A DNA stretch of 64,000 nucleotides from Vibrio sp. VB16 (GCF_015594925.2 NZ_CP087591.1:372001-436000); one strand, 5' to 3'; counted from the first letter of the stretch, positions 16,986 to 26,751 are shown. The notes: generated by a model not told the origin, from the letters alone. Numbers and translations: made by a program.

Positions 16986-18515
16986 CTACTCTTTGATTTG
17001 TTTGATGGTATCAATAACAGAACCATCACGGTAACGAATGTAACCAACAACGTTATCTGAATATTGAATCGGCTTGCCTTTGCCAGTAAGTAGCTCAGCT
17101 CTTTGCTGAAGCTCTTCAATTGAAAAAACCGGAATTCCAGATCGAGCCAGGCGTACTTTGACATCGGTACGTGCCGGGTTAACAGCCACACCGTGGTCGG
17201 TAACCAATACGTCGATTTCTGTTCCTGGAGTAATGATATTCAGCACCTTATTCACTACCGTCGGAATACGACCGCGTACTAATGGCGCCACAATGATGGT
17301 TAAATTCGCCGCCGCCGCGGTATCACTGTGGCCACCAGACGCGCCACGTATAACGCCATCAGAACCGGTGATAACATTGACGTTATAATCTGTATCTATT
17401 TCTAAAGCACTCAACACAACCACATCCAAGCGATCAACCACTGCGCCTTTTGAAGATGGATTGGCGTATTGATTGGCCGAAATCTCCATATGAAGAGGGT
17501 TTCGGGCCAATGAGTCTGCAGCACTTGAGTCGAATGACTGCACATCTAATAGCGTTTTAATCAGCCCTTTTTCATGCATGTTCACCATCGTTGATGTAAT
17601 GCCACCCAGTCCAAAGCTTGCTGTCACCCCTTTTCGTTCCATCTTCTCTTCCAAGAAACGAGTCACCGCTAACGATGCACCACCAGAACCTGTCTGTAAC
17701 GAAAAACCATCAAAAAAGTGGCCTGAATGCTCGATAACTTCCGCCGCTTTACGGGCGATAAGTAACTCACGAGGGTTCGTCGTTAAACGAGTGGCATCTC
17801 CACCAATTTTTGATGGGTCACCCACCTCCTCTACCTGCACAATGGCGTCAACAGTATCCTGACCAATTGATGCTGGCATGTTAGGGAATGGTACGATTTT
17901 CTCAGTAAGTATGATTACTTTCTTAGCGTGTTCTGCATCCACCTTTGCATAACCCAACGAACCACAGCGCGATTTACCCATCGTTGCGTTCGCATTTCCA
18001 AATTCATCACAGGTAGAAACACCTAAAAAGGCGACGTCTATGTTCAGCTCGCCCGATTTTACTAAGTGTACTCGACCACCATGCGAATGGATGTGAACGG
18101 GTTCTGCCAGGATGCCTCTAGAGATTTCCTCGGCCAAATCACCTCTAATACCAGAGGTGTATATCTTATTTACAACGCCATTTTTTATATGGCCTATGAT
18201 AGGTGAGTGAATACTGGACAGTGAACTCGATGCAAGCGTTAGGTTTTTAAAGCCCATTTGAGCAAGAATGTTCATCACCATATTGATGATTTTGTCGCCA
18301 CCTCGAAAAGAGTGGTGAAAAGAGATCGTCATACCGTCTTCTAACCCAGACACTCGTATCGCATCTTGTAAAGATTCATGAATCTTACGGCTTTTTTTTG
18401 TCTCTTTGTTAAGTAAATGCGGCGTAATTTCGTGCGCGTCAGTAAAAGGTCTCATAGCAAGCTGGTCCAGTTCTGTTTGTGGATTATTGGCTGTTATTTC
18501 GTTATTTGTCTTCAT
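16986..18515 (-). CDS. citF: Citrate lyase alpha subunit (citrate CoA-transferase)
   Basis: CitF (509 aa, full length) exchanges the acetyl group on CitD for citrate. Typical segments are present: GMTISFHHSFRGGDKIINMVM near the N-terminus, HSHGGRVHLVKSGELNIDVAFLGVSTCDEFGN, and the C-terminal TDHGVAVNPARTDV. It acts in the cytoplasmic CitDEF complex. It follows citE by 9 bp and is nearly joined to citX. Confidence 0.95.
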   Translation of the reverse strand: MKTNNEITANNPQTELDQLAMRPFTDAHEITPHLLNKETKKSRKIHESLQDAIRVSGLEDGMTISFHHSFRGGDKIINMVMNILAQMGFKNLTLASSSLSSIHSPIIGHIKNGVVNKIYTSGIRGDLAEEISRGILAEPVHIHSHGGRVHLVKSGELNIDVAFLGVSTCDEFGNANATMGKSRCGSLGYAKVDAEHAKKVIILTEKIVPFPNMPASIGQDTVDAIVQVEEVGDPSKIGGDATRLTTNPRELLIARKAAEVIEHSGHFFDGFSLQTGSGGASLAVTRFLEEKMERKGVTASFGLGGITSTMVNMHEKGLIKTLLDVQSFDSSAADSLARNPLHMEISANQYANPSSKGAVVDRLDVVVLSALEIDTDYNVNVITGSDGVIRGASGGHSDTAAAANLTIIVAPLVRGRIPTVVNKVLNIITPGTEIDVLVTDHGVAVNPARTDVKVRLARSGIPVFSIEELQQRAELLTGKGKPIQYSDNVVGYIRYRDGSVIDTIKQIKE

Positions 18516-18524
18516 TAGCGTACC

Positions 18525-19403
18525 CTACTGTTTGATACCAGACTCGGCACGTTTTAATGTTAAATGCGCTCTTTCAATAATTGGACTATCGACCATTTTT
18601 CCGTTCAGCGAAACCACGCCAGAGCCCATTTCTTCCGCTTCTTCCGCCGCTTCGATGACAGCGTGTGCGTGGTCTATTTCTTTTTGAGAAGGTGCAAAAA
18701 CATTATGCAATATTTCGATCTGACGCGGATTGATTAGCGATTTACCATCAAACCCGAGTGATTTGATGTGCTCTGCTTCGTTCAAGAACCCTTCTTCGTT
18801 ATTCGCGTCAGAATACACGGTGTCGAATGCCATAATTCCCGCCGCGCGGGCAGCCTGTAATATAGAACAACGCGCAAACAACAATTCGGTACCTTCGGCG
18901 GTTCGTTCTGTTCTTAGGTCACGAACATAGTCTTCAGCACCTAACGCTATACCGATCAGTCTTTTCGATCCAAAAGCGATATCAACAGCATTATTTATAC
19001 CCATCGCGGATTCAATAGCCGCCAACATTTTGGTACTACCCAACTCTTTTCCAAACTCTCTTTCTGCCGCTTCAATCTCGGCTTCCATATCTAATACATC
19101 TTGAAGGGAATCCGTTTTGGCTAACCGTACAACATTAACGCCTGCTTTCACCACGGCCTTTACATCATCACGTCCAAACGCCGAGTCGAGCCCATTAACA
19201 CGGACAACGGTTTCTACATCTTGATATAGAGGGTGCTGAAGCGTATTCATCACTAACATACGTGCGGTATCTTTCTCACGTATTGATACAGAATCTTCAA
19301 GGTCAAACATTATCGCATCAGGTGTGTAGATAAATGTATTGCTCAACATCGCTGCGTTTGAACCCGGAACAAATAACATGCTTCTACGTAATTTCGCTTT
19401 CAT
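18525..19403 (-). CDS. citE: Citrate lyase beta subunit (citryl-ACP lyase)
   Basis: CitE cleaves citryl-CitD to oxaloacetate and acetyl-CitD. The start at 19403 (MKAKLRRSMLFVPGSNAAML) overlaps the citD stop as TAATG, favouring it over an ATG five codons upstream. The 292-residue TIM-barrel shows the HpcH/HpaI/CitE motifs FVPGSN, DAIMFDLEDSVSIREKD (Mg-binding Glu/Asp) and GIALGAEDYVRDL. The length matches the family. Confidence 0.95.
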   Translation of the reverse strand: MKAKLRRSMLFVPGSNAAMLSNTFIYTPDAIMFDLEDSVSIREKDTARMLVMNTLQHPLYQDVETVVRVNGLDSAFGRDDVKAVVKAGVNVVRLAKTDSLQDVLDMEAEIEAAEREFGKELGSTKMLAAIESAMGINNAVDIAFGSKRLIGIALGAEDYVRDLRTERTAEGTELLFARCSILQAARAAGIMAFDTVYSDANNEEGFLNEAEHIKSLGFDGKSLINPRQIEILHNVFAPSQKEIDHAHAVIEAAEEAEEMGSGVVSLNGKMVDSPIIERAHLTLKRAESGIKQ

Positions 19404-19696
19404 TACACCGCACTCCAATCAATTTCTGTACTGTCCGACGCACGCATAACCGCCGCTTGAACTCGAGCTCTAATCACGCAATCTAATGCACCTTTGTCAT
19501 TGATAACCACTGTCGCACTAGTGACACCTAGCTCGTTCAAAGTATCGGTAACCACCTTGAGAATAAGATCTCCGAACTGCTGTTCTACAGAGCTGGTAAG
19601 TTCGATTTCTAAACTGTTTGTTTCAGATGGCAAGATCTCAACTAGCAGATCACTAGATTCAAGACCTCCAGCGTACGATCGCTGATTAATTTGCAT
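19403..19696 (-). CDS. citD: Citrate lyase gamma subunit (acyl carrier protein)
   Basis: This 97-residue acyl carrier subunit aligns with E. coli CitD across its length. Ser14 in AGGLESSD carries the phosphoribosyl-dephospho-CoA group, and the C-terminal NDKGALDCVIRARVQAAVMRAS is conserved. It is the first gene of citDEFX. Its start follows a GAGTTAAC stretch. Confidence 0.95.
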   Translation of the reverse strand: MQINQRSYAGGLESSDLLVEILPSETNSLEIELTSSVEQQFGDLILKVVTDTLNELGVTSATVVINDKGALDCVIRARVQAAVMRASDSTEIDWSAV

Positions 19697-20056
19697 GTTA
19701 ACTCCTCATGAGTTAAGAATTTGGGGGGAAATGTTTACTAAGAAATGGCACGATATAAACACGGACCAAGTCATTATCTGGGTGTTATTTTCCCCGATGA
19801 GCAAGACTTTATGATGATGAGACTCAAGTTTCATCGAAAGGTAAAAATCGTTTATGTATTTAATGGTTTTAACTGGGAAGTTGGAGGAATGATGGGTGTT
19901 AATTGGCGAAAACAACGTTGCTTAGTATTCAATTATCAAAATTTGGTGACCTCTCGGCCACCAAAAGTAGGTTCTTACTATTATATTTAGGCTAATAAAA
20001 TGACGGAATAAAAAGCGATATCATCCTAAAATAACGAGGGAATTTTGACCTATTAC
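19697..20056 (-). promoter_or_regulatory. citD upstream region (360 bp), probable promoter
   Basis: No convincing gene lies here; an 81-codon plus-strand frame (19745-19990) has no recognisable product. Two weak relatives of the candidate citrate-regulon motif are visible: AAATGGCACG from 19743 and AATTGGCGAAAA from 19901. The region would hold the citDEFX promoter, because citB ends at its far side. Confidence 0.5.
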
Positions 20057-20746
20057 CTAACTAGTTTTTACATAGACTCGTTCAGGACGTCCAACTCGAC
20101 CATGTTCATTTTCAGCAATCAAAAAACCACTCGCGGAACAAAACTCCAAATAGCGTCTGGCTGTAGTTTTACTTATGCCAACCTCGCCACCTAAACTTTC
20201 GGCTGTATATTTGACACCAATATTCTGCAAAAACACCTGCTTAATCTTATCAAGTGTTAGATCACCGATGCCTTTCGGTAATGAACCCGTCGTTTTATCT
20301 CGCGCTTGAATATTAAATAGATCATCAACATGTCTTTGACTGATATTATCAAAGGCGTTTATTGCGCTGGTAAATTTTAAGTACCTATCCAGCGTATCTT
20401 GCAATCGGTCGTATGCGACTGGCTTTAATATGTAGTCAAAACAACCACAGTGCATCGCCTCTTTGACTGTCTCCATTTCGCTAGACGCCGTCACTAAAAT
20501 AACGTCTACTTTGTCGGCACTTTTATCCGCGGCAATTTCCCTCAGTAGCTCCGTACCTTTGCCATCCGGTAGGTAATTGTCGAGGATAATTAACTTTGGC
20601 TTTTGAACCTTAATCATGGTTCTAGCCATATTTAAATTCGAGGCGATTCCAATTGGTCGAAATCGTTGAGTTTGCCTTAAAAATTGCGCATGTAATTCAG
20701 CAATTGCTGATTCATCTTCGACAATCAACACATCAATGATATTCAT
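20057..20746 (-). CDS. citB: Citrate response regulator CitB/DpiA
   Basis: This 229-residue response regulator of the CitB/DcuR/DpiA group has a receiver domain (about 1-120; acidic pair in VEDE, phospho-acceptor Asp in LIILDNYLPDGKG). Its C-terminal helix-turn-helix (about 160-225) includes YTAESLGGEVGISKTTARRYLEF. It activates citrate fermentation genes in relatives. Its ATG overlaps the citA stop as TAATG. It is the likely binder of the repeated motif upstream of citC and tctC. Confidence 0.9.
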   Translation of the reverse strand: MNIIDVLIVEDESAIAELHAQFLRQTQRFRPIGIASNLNMARTMIKVQKPKLIILDNYLPDGKGTELLREIAADKSADKVDVILVTASSEMETVKEAMHCGCFDYILKPVAYDRLQDTLDRYLKFTSAINAFDNISQRHVDDLFNIQARDKTTGSLPKGIGDLTLDKIKQVFLQNIGVKYTAESLGGEVGISKTTARRYLEFCSASGFLIAENEHGRVGRPERVYVKTS

Positions 20747-22380
20747 TATTTGTCATCACTATTTGGTATAAAAATTGAGAATATTGAACCTTTCGGTTCG
20801 GCGTTGTCCACTAAGATTACCCCACCTGCATTTGTGACGTAACGGTTAATTAAGTAAAGTCCAATTCCGTGACCATCGCTATCCATTTTACTCGTTACTC
20901 CGCGGTTAAATATGTCTGCGGCTAGTTCAGCAGGGATCCCGCAACCGTTATCCGCTACCTCTATCACTAATTCATGGCTTGCATCCGTGATGAGCAACGA
21001 TACTTTTTTATTACTTTCTGGATTATTGAGCGTGGCTTCATAAGCATTATCAATTAAATTACCTATGATTGCAGAGAGCTCATCAGGCTCTATTCTTTCA
21101 TTCAAATGATATAACTGGCAGGTAGGATCAAACTCGAGTTCTAACCCTAACTCCCGAGCTCTAGAGTACTTCCCAAGTAATATACCGGCAACCTGACGAC
21201 ACTGAATTCTCGTGCTGATAAAGTCTATCAGTTGCTGCTTCATGTTGCTCTCATGATTGATAAGCCTCAGTGCGGCGGCACTATCACCAATCCCAATCAA
21301 ACCACCGATCGTCGACAGTTTATTGGCATGCTCATGGCGCATTACATGTAAATTTTCGGTATATAGTTTTATTTGGCTTAGCTCTGCTGTCAGTGAATTG
21401 ATATCATTTTTATGTCGGAAACTAATGACCCAGCCACTCAAAATGTCTCCATCAAAAATGGCCACTCTATTCGCTATCAATGTCTTTCCGTTGATCGACA
21501 CAATTTCATCTTTTATATTTTTATCAAATGGGGTTTGAAAGAAAAACTGTGTTTGAGATACAAATTCAATAATTTGGCGAGTTTTTAGATACTTAATCTC
21601 TCTTTCGGTTCCGAGCAGTTCTCTAGCCGTATTATTAACAGCTAAAATGTATCCTGCCTTATCTATCGCAATGACACCCTCGTAAACAGAACTTAGGATC
21701 GATTTTTGTAGATGCAAGGCTAATGCAATTTCAGACGGCTCCATTCCATTCATTTTCTTTTTGATATGAGACGAAAAGGTCCATGCCCCGACCATGGTTA
21801 AGAACAGTATGATCGCGATCTCTATGATAAGCGGTTGGCTATAAAATAAAAACCATTGTTCAAATCGGTTGAGTAAATAACCTACAGACACAACACCAAT
21901 TATTTGACCATCAAAGTCAATAACTGGCGCTTTACCTCGTACTCCATACCCAAGGCTGCCTTCTCGAACCGAAATATACGACTCTCCCCTTTCCAAAGCA
22001 CCCGCATTGTCCCCACCCTTCATAGGCAGTCCAATTCGTTCTTTTACAGGATGAGACAGTCGTATGCCTTTCTCGTCACCTACGACGATAAAGCTTGCGT
22101 CTGATATCCCATGCAACCTGTCGATCACATGTTCTACTGCTGGGACATTTTTGATGCGAACTTCTTGTATCAGTTCAGGGTCACTCGCAATTTCCTGTGC
22201 TTGAATGAGCGCTCTAGTACCCACTTGATGATGCAGCGTATCGATTAGTGCATTATGAAAATTGAACCCCATGATGACGGCTTGTAGCATTAAGAGGCCC
22301 AAAATAAGCACGAATACGCGCCCTTTAAAGGACATGCCTATTTTTAGTCTCTCTTTCAAACGCGCAGTCCTACTTTCCAT
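20746..22380 (-). CDS. citA: Citrate sensor histidine kinase CitA/DpiB
   Basis: This 544-residue kinase has one transmembrane helix near residues 22-42 and a periplasmic PAS (CitAP-type) sensor (about 43-180). A second helix (about 183-205), a cytoplasmic PAS (about 225-325), and the Spo0B-like phosphotransfer segment with His in MRHEHANKLSTIGGLIGIG follow. The HATPase domain (about 435-540) shows DNAYEA, EVADNGCGIP and GHGIGLYLI. It detects external citrate and phosphorylates CitB. Transcription is leftward, divergent from the second citX-like gene. Confidence 0.92.
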   Translation of the reverse strand: MESRTARLKERLKIGMSFKGRVFVLILGLLMLQAVIMGFNFHNALIDTLHHQVGTRALIQAQEIASDPELIQEVRIKNVPAVEHVIDRLHGISDASFIVVGDEKGIRLSHPVKERIGLPMKGGDNAGALERGESYISVREGSLGYGVRGKAPVIDFDGQIIGVVSVGYLLNRFEQWFLFYSQPLIIEIAIILFLTMVGAWTFSSHIKKKMNGMEPSEIALALHLQKSILSSVYEGVIAIDKAGYILAVNNTARELLGTEREIKYLKTRQIIEFVSQTQFFFQTPFDKNIKDEIVSINGKTLIANRVAIFDGDILSGWVISFRHKNDINSLTAELSQIKLYTENLHVMRHEHANKLSTIGGLIGIGDSAAALRLINHESNMKQQLIDFISTRIQCRQVAGILLGKYSRARELGLELEFDPTCQLYHLNERIEPDELSAIIGNLIDNAYEATLNNPESNKKVSLLITDASHELVIEVADNGCGIPAELAADIFNRGVTSKMDSDGHGIGLYLINRYVTNAGGVILVDNAEPKGSIFSIFIPNSDDK

Positions 22381-22737
22381 AATATCTTTACACCTTCAAA
22401 CGAAGACAAAAACCTAACGATAAACGGTATTTGTTATTGGCATTTTAATCAACAAATAATTGCTTACAGTTATAAATAAGACCAATAGTTAGTCATAGGT
22501 CACATATTTATACTCAATAATAAAATCAACATTACTTATATTAAACTAACAACAATGAATTTGACATTCAATTAGACGTCAATTTATATTAGATATCTTA
22601 AATTAATTTAAACGACAATAATTAAATTCATTAAAACCATTTAAAGCTCTTTCGCTTTATATATATGCATTAACTCTCAAAGTAAAAGAGCATTGTTCTG
22701 TTATTGTCTTATTCATATTGATTATGGAGGACAGTAA
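22381..22737. promoter_or_regulatory. 357-bp AT-rich region between citA and the citX paralogue
   Basis: This is very AT-rich non-coding sequence between divergent genes, rich in TTTAAATTAATTTAA-like stretches of the type bound by CitB/DpiA regulators. The right-hand gene has a strong GGAGGA ribosome-binding site. No ORF or RNA gene is recognisable. Confidence 0.5.
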
Positions 22738-23262
22738 ATGAGCACCAGCGTATCCCTATATGACTCTTTTCTTTGTAAAGAAACCAGAGCTAAAAAACAA
22801 CAGCAACTAATTAAAAAGTATGCAACACCACTCATCACGATAAAGGCTCACATGCCCAAAGAGCTTCGCTGTAATATGTATGTCAATGAGATCATCGAGC
22901 AAGCCTACTTATCGGTCAAAGACGTATTGTCACAACACGAGTTTACTTGCATCGGTAACGACGAGCACAAAAGTAATGTCGGTGAAGAGCGATATCTAGC
23001 GGTTCAATGTCGTTCAGCAAGTGAACTTAAAAAATTCATGATGGCCATTGAAAATACACATCCTTTAGGCCAGTTAATGGATCTAAATGTTATGAATCGC
23101 GAGGGCAAAACTATCTCTAGGGGCTCGTGTGAACTCTCGGCTCGTAAGTGCATAATTTGTGACTGTCCTGCACCTGAATGTGCTAAAAAACATCAGCACA
23201 GCCTTGCTGACTTGGACCTCAAAATCAAACAGATATTAGAAACGTTTATGGTTATTTCATAG
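22738..23262 (+). CDS. Second CitX-like protein (divergent paralogue)
   Basis: This 174-residue protein, the same length as CitX, keeps the core signature HPLGQLMDLNVMNREGKTISR and the Cys block ARKCIICDCPAPECAKKHQH. It differs at positions conserved in CitX: Arg of GRL is Gln, and the acidic residues of DIDIID are DLNVMN. It has an excellent ribosome-binding site (GGAGGACAGTAA). It stands alone on the plus strand between citA and citC. It may be a duplicated holo-ACP synthase, or it may have drifted to another role such as binding the prosthetic-group precursor. I favour an active or regulatory paralogue over a pseudogene because the frame is intact. Confidence 0.8.
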   Translation: MSTSVSLYDSFLCKETRAKKQQQLIKKYATPLITIKAHMPKELRCNMYVNEIIEQAYLSVKDVLSQHEFTCIGNDEHKSNVGEERYLAVQCRSASELKKFMMAIENTHPLGQLMDLNVMNREGKTISRGSCELSARKCIICDCPAPECAKKHQHSLADLDLKIKQILETFMVIS

Positions 23263-23356
23263 TGGCTTTCCTCATGCTAAACACACGTACCAAGCACTTT
23301 GATAACGTGTGATTAGCAAGTTGATTTTTCTAGGGTATTTGATTCAACAATAAAAT

Positions 23357-24448
23357 TTACAGCACCGTTGCCTCGTATTGAATCGGAGCAACTCTCGCCT
23401 CTTTACACCTCAGTTCGTACACTTCACTTTCTTTGCTAAAAAGGTTTTTAACATAGTTGTAGGTCGTGAGTGGGACAAGTTTTTTCAAGTCATCCCATTG
23501 ATTATTGAATAACAGATGCCTTACCAAAGAGGCAGAGATAGGCTGATCTTCTTTCTCACAACGAGGAAACTCAACTAAATTTACTGGCTCACACTCAAGT
23601 GTTGGTGTCGTTAGCCATTGGTGCATTTGCTGGTTATAGAAACGTGTCACAGCACAGATAGGTTCCGTACCGACAAAGCGGTGGGTGATACCAAGGGACG
23701 GAGCGATATATCCTCTGAACATTTGCAGGTCGACCGCAGTATGACAATAGTTAATCACCCCGTCATCTTTTAAAAAGTAGCTTGGAAATGTTGCTCTAGA
23801 AATGATGTAATCTGACCCAGGATGGATAATGACATTAGGGAACTCTTTTACCCCTTCACGGATCATATTCAACCTATCTTCATAGGTGAAAAAAGATCGG
23901 TCTTCTTTAACTACAAATACATGAACCCAGTCGCATTGCTGAGAAGCTTGTTCAACCAAGTAACGATGGCCGTAAGTAAAGGGATTGGCATTCATTACGA
24001 TACTGCCAATTTTATCCCCTGAACGTTTCAATAAGGCCAGTTTATTGCAGTAATTTTTAAGCCTGGTTTTGCTGTTTTCGAGTAAAACCACCCTATCCTT
24101 TACTGACGTAAGTTTATAAAACCCTGCTTTATGAAACATCTGATAATTTTCTGGTTTAGTGTAAATAAACAGATTAAAACGCCCAATATCATAGGCATAT
24201 GTCACCAGTTCGGTCAGTAATTGTGTCGATAACCCATAGCCTTGATAGCGGTCATCAACGGCTATCGACTTAAGCGTATTTCCAGCCAAACCACCGGTTG
24301 CGACTACTCGCTCATTGTTTAAAGCAACCACAAACATTTCGACATCGGAATCAACACCCAATCCCATTTTGTCTAGAAAGGATTTTACCTTTTCTAATTT
24401 TTGGTTGTTTTTCGTGCTCACACGAATAAAATTGAAAGCGAAGTCCAC
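23357..24448 (-). CDS. citC: [Citrate (pro-3S)-lyase] ligase CitC
   Basis: CitC (363 aa) acetylates the thiol prosthetic group of CitD using acetate and ATP. It has an N-terminal GNAT-like domain (about 30-130, with VVATGGLAGNTLKSIAVDDRYQGYGLSTQLL) and a C-terminal nucleotidyltransferase domain with the HxGH-type motif IVMNANPFTYGHRYLVEQA. It is transcribed leftward and alone, with the candidate citrate-regulon motif 97 bp upstream of its start. Confidence 0.93.
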   Translation of the reverse strand: MDFAFNFIRVSTKNNQKLEKVKSFLDKMGLGVDSDVEMFVVALNNERVVATGGLAGNTLKSIAVDDRYQGYGLSTQLLTELVTYAYDIGRFNLFIYTKPENYQMFHKAGFYKLTSVKDRVVLLENSKTRLKNYCNKLALLKRSGDKIGSIVMNANPFTYGHRYLVEQASQQCDWVHVFVVKEDRSFFTYEDRLNMIREGVKEFPNVIIHPGSDYIISRATFPSYFLKDDGVINYCHTAVDLQMFRGYIAPSLGITHRFVGTEPICAVTRFYNQQMHQWLTTPTLECEPVNLVEFPRCEKEDQPISASLVRHLLFNNQWDDLKKLVPLTTYNYVKNLFSKESEVYELRCKEARVAPIQYEATVL

Positions 24449-24544
24449 TGACTTTTCCTACTACTTAATAACTTGTTAAGTATCGTTTATATGCGGCATT
24501 AATATCATGATTTAAATCATAACTGAATTTAGTTAATAATATTT

Positions 24545-24564
24545 AAATGGCGTAAATGAATTTA
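24545..24564. promoter_or_regulatory. Candidate citrate-regulon motif upstream of citC
   Basis: AAATGGCGTAAATGAATTTA lies 97-116 bp upstream of the citC start. It is identical over 20 bp, in the same orientation, to the sequence at 27899-27918 upstream of tctC. Its position suggests an activator site, probably for CitB. Confidence 0.6.
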
Positions 24565-24592
24565 TTCCAATAATATTGGTAGATATATATAA

Positions 24593-24630
24593 ATTAAAAA
24601 AACGGTGCGAATCTAATAGATTGCACCGTT
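24593..24630 (-). terminator. Terminator of tctCBA
   Basis: The stem AACGGTGC(G)AATCT / AGATT(G)CACCGTT has a 3-nt loop. On the minus strand it is followed by a run of seven T. It lies 17 bp after the tctA stop. Confidence 0.9.
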
Positions 24631-24646
24631 GTTAATCACTTTTATA

Positions 24647-26149
24647 TTAAGCGATTGCTTCTTTCTTACGTTTTCTCATCATACCTAAGATTGGCAAAAC
24701 AACGGACAAGATAGTAATTAATATCAGTCCTTGTGATACAGAAGAACCCACAAATATTGATACATCTTGGTTCGCTATCCGGTAAGCCTGACGGAATGAC
24801 TGTTCCATAGTGCCACCAACGATGACAGCAAGAATCATAGGTGCAGTAGGAATATCTGCACGCTTCATGACAACTCCAGCAACACCCAATATAGTCAGAA
24901 TATAGAAATCCATCACCGAACTACTGATTGCATAACAGCCTACAAAAGCAAGACCAAGAACAATCGGGTACAGAACCTTAGGTGGTATAGCAAGCACTCT
25001 CACTAAAACACCTGCCAACGGTATATTTACAATCGCTAAAATGAAGTTCGCTACAAACATTGACGCAATTAAGCCCCAAGCTGTATCTGGATACTGAGTA
25101 AACAATAGCGGACCAGGCTGAATACCGAGCATTAACAATGCGCCCATCATTACTGCCGTGGTACCTGAACCAGGAACCCCCAATGTTAACATAGGGATCA
25201 TTGCACCAATGGATGCTGCGTTATTCGCAGATTCTGGTGCAGCAAGGCCTTCAATCGCACCGTTACCAAACTCTTCACTGTTTTTCGACAACTGTTTTTC
25301 ATTGTTGTAGCACATAAGTGAAGCCATTGTACCGCCAGCTCCAGGAAGTGAACCAATAATGAAACCCACTGGGGCACTGCGCAGGATAGGCCATTTAGAA
25401 CGCTTCCAATCATCACCACTAATCCAAATTCTTTTGAATTTAGTCTGTGCTTTTTTGGTTCCGTCGCTCAATGAACGGAAGCTCTTAAACACCTCTCCCA
25501 TTGCATAGATACCGATAATTACAACAAGGAAATCCACGCCAGTTTGCAACTCTAAACTGCCGTATGTAAAACGGTCAAGTCCAGACTGTGCATCGATACC
25601 AATTGTCGCTATCGCTAAGCCTACCACCATTGAAAGGAATCCTTTCAACATGTTATTTTTAGACATAGATGCTGTCATTGACAACGCAGCAACCATTAAC
25701 AGAAAGTATTCTGCAGGTCCAAATTTTAAGGCAAAGCCCGCAACTGGTTCAGCTAAAAGCGTCATCAATACGGCCGCTATTGTGCCGCCTATTAACGAGG
25801 CAATTGCGGAAATTGCTAATGCAGATTCTGCTCGACCTTGCATCGCCATTGGGTAACCGTCGAAAGTTGCAGCAAGGGCCGCACCATCCCCCGGGGTATT
25901 TATTAAAATTGAACTACGAGACCCACCAAACATCGCACCGATGTAAACACCAGTCATGGTAATGAGTGCTGCTGTAGGCCCCATAGCAAAAGTCAGTGGC
26001 AGTAACACTGCTACACCGGTTGCAGGGCCTAAGCCCGGAAGCATACCTACGATGGTACCTAAAACGCCACCAACGGTAACAAGTAGTAAATGATATGGTT
26101 GTAGCGCGATGCCAAAACCATTTATTAAGTTCGCAAATACATCAGTCAT
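24647..26149 (-). CDS. tctA: Tripartite tricarboxylate transporter, large permease TctA
   Basis: This 500-residue, roughly 12-TM permease has the TctA signature GMLPGLGPATGVAVLLPLTFAMGPTAALI near the N-terminus and a duplicate PGSGTTAVMMGALLMLGIQPGPLL in the second half. The AGGTMASLMCYNNEKQLSK loop and ALAATFDGYPMA are also typical. It forms the membrane channel of a Na+- or H+-driven uptake system with TctB and TctC. Context in a citrate lyase cluster makes citrate the likely substrate. It is the last gene of tctCBA. Confidence 0.93.
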   Translation of the reverse strand: MTDVFANLINGFGIALQPYHLLLVTVGGVLGTIVGMLPGLGPATGVAVLLPLTFAMGPTAALITMTGVYIGAMFGGSRSSILINTPGDGAALAATFDGYPMAMQGRAESALAISAIASLIGGTIAAVLMTLLAEPVAGFALKFGPAEYFLLMVAALSMTASMSKNNMLKGFLSMVVGLAIATIGIDAQSGLDRFTYGSLELQTGVDFLVVIIGIYAMGEVFKSFRSLSDGTKKAQTKFKRIWISGDDWKRSKWPILRSAPVGFIIGSLPGAGGTMASLMCYNNEKQLSKNSEEFGNGAIEGLAAPESANNAASIGAMIPMLTLGVPGSGTTAVMMGALLMLGIQPGPLLFTQYPDTAWGLIASMFVANFILAIVNIPLAGVLVRVLAIPPKVLYPIVLGLAFVGCYAISSSVMDFYILTILGVAGVVMKRADIPTAPMILAVIVGGTMEQSFRQAYRIANQDVSIFVGSSVSQGLILITILSVVLPILGMMRKRKKEAIA

Positions 26150-26159
26150 GATTATCGCC

Positions 26160-26654
26160 TTATTCCATAAATGGCAGAGGTGGGAGACTTACAGCGAGCA
26201 AAGTGTTGAATATAAAAAATATTGCTACTGAGAAAACCAATGCCACTACTATGCTCATTTTCCAACCACTGCGCCCACTTGTAATAGTCAACATGGCTGA
26301 CATAAACAGGAATGTACTGATTACATAACCTAAATGTTCAAATAACAAAGCATATGCGACAGAAATTATACAAGTGTAAAAAATTCTTTTCCGATCATTT
26401 TTTTTGACCGAGTCTTCATTGATAATATTTGTGAAAGCCATTATTGATGCTTTAAAGTTGCTTTTAACCAGCAATAACACACCGATTAAAATTGCTAAAG
26501 TTGCAATGCCTAATGGAAAATAAATTGGGTCCATTGGGTTACCAAACATCGCTCTTGGCATCGTATAGGCTTGACCGCCATATATCAGACCGAATGCTAC
26601 GCTAAATAAACCCGTAAATGCGTCCCAATTTGGGCGAACATTCTTGCTATTCAT
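26160..26654 (-). CDS. tctB: Tripartite tricarboxylate transporter, small permease TctB
   Basis: This 164-residue protein has four transmembrane helices (about 12-30, 42-62, 88-108 and 125-155). The TctB-type N-terminus is DAFTGLFSVAFGLIYGGQAYTMPRA, followed by MDPIYFPLGIATLAILIGVLLL. It pairs with TctA, which starts 10 bp downstream. TctB proteins are poorly conserved; identity rests on topology, size and position. Confidence 0.9.
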   Translation of the reverse strand: MNSKNVRPNWDAFTGLFSVAFGLIYGGQAYTMPRAMFGNPMDPIYFPLGIATLAILIGVLLLVKSNFKASIMAFTNIINEDSVKKNDRKRIFYTCIISVAYALLFEHLGYVISTFLFMSAMLTITSGRSGWKMSIVVALVFSVAIFFIFNTLLAVSLPPLPFME

Positions 26655-26707
26655 GGAATAACCTTATGTTAGGAGTTCTAGGAGGAACATTGATAAATGA
26701 CACAATG

Positions 26708-26731
26708 AAGAGGGAAGTCACCTTCCCTCTT
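26708..26731 (-). terminator. Intra-operon hairpin between tctC and tctB
   Basis: Perfect 10-bp arms AAGAGGGAAG and CTTCCCTCTT with a 4-nt loop lie between the tctC stop and tctB. No T tract follows on the minus strand, so it is more likely an attenuator or 3'-end stabiliser that raises binding-protein levels over permease. Confidence 0.7.
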
Positions 26732-26751
26732 ATTTTCGTATAACTAATCAA

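Noticed and set aside
19745..19990. 81-codon plus-strand frame between citD and citB
   Set aside because: No recognisable product, no clear ribosome-binding site, and it lies in the expected citD promoter region.
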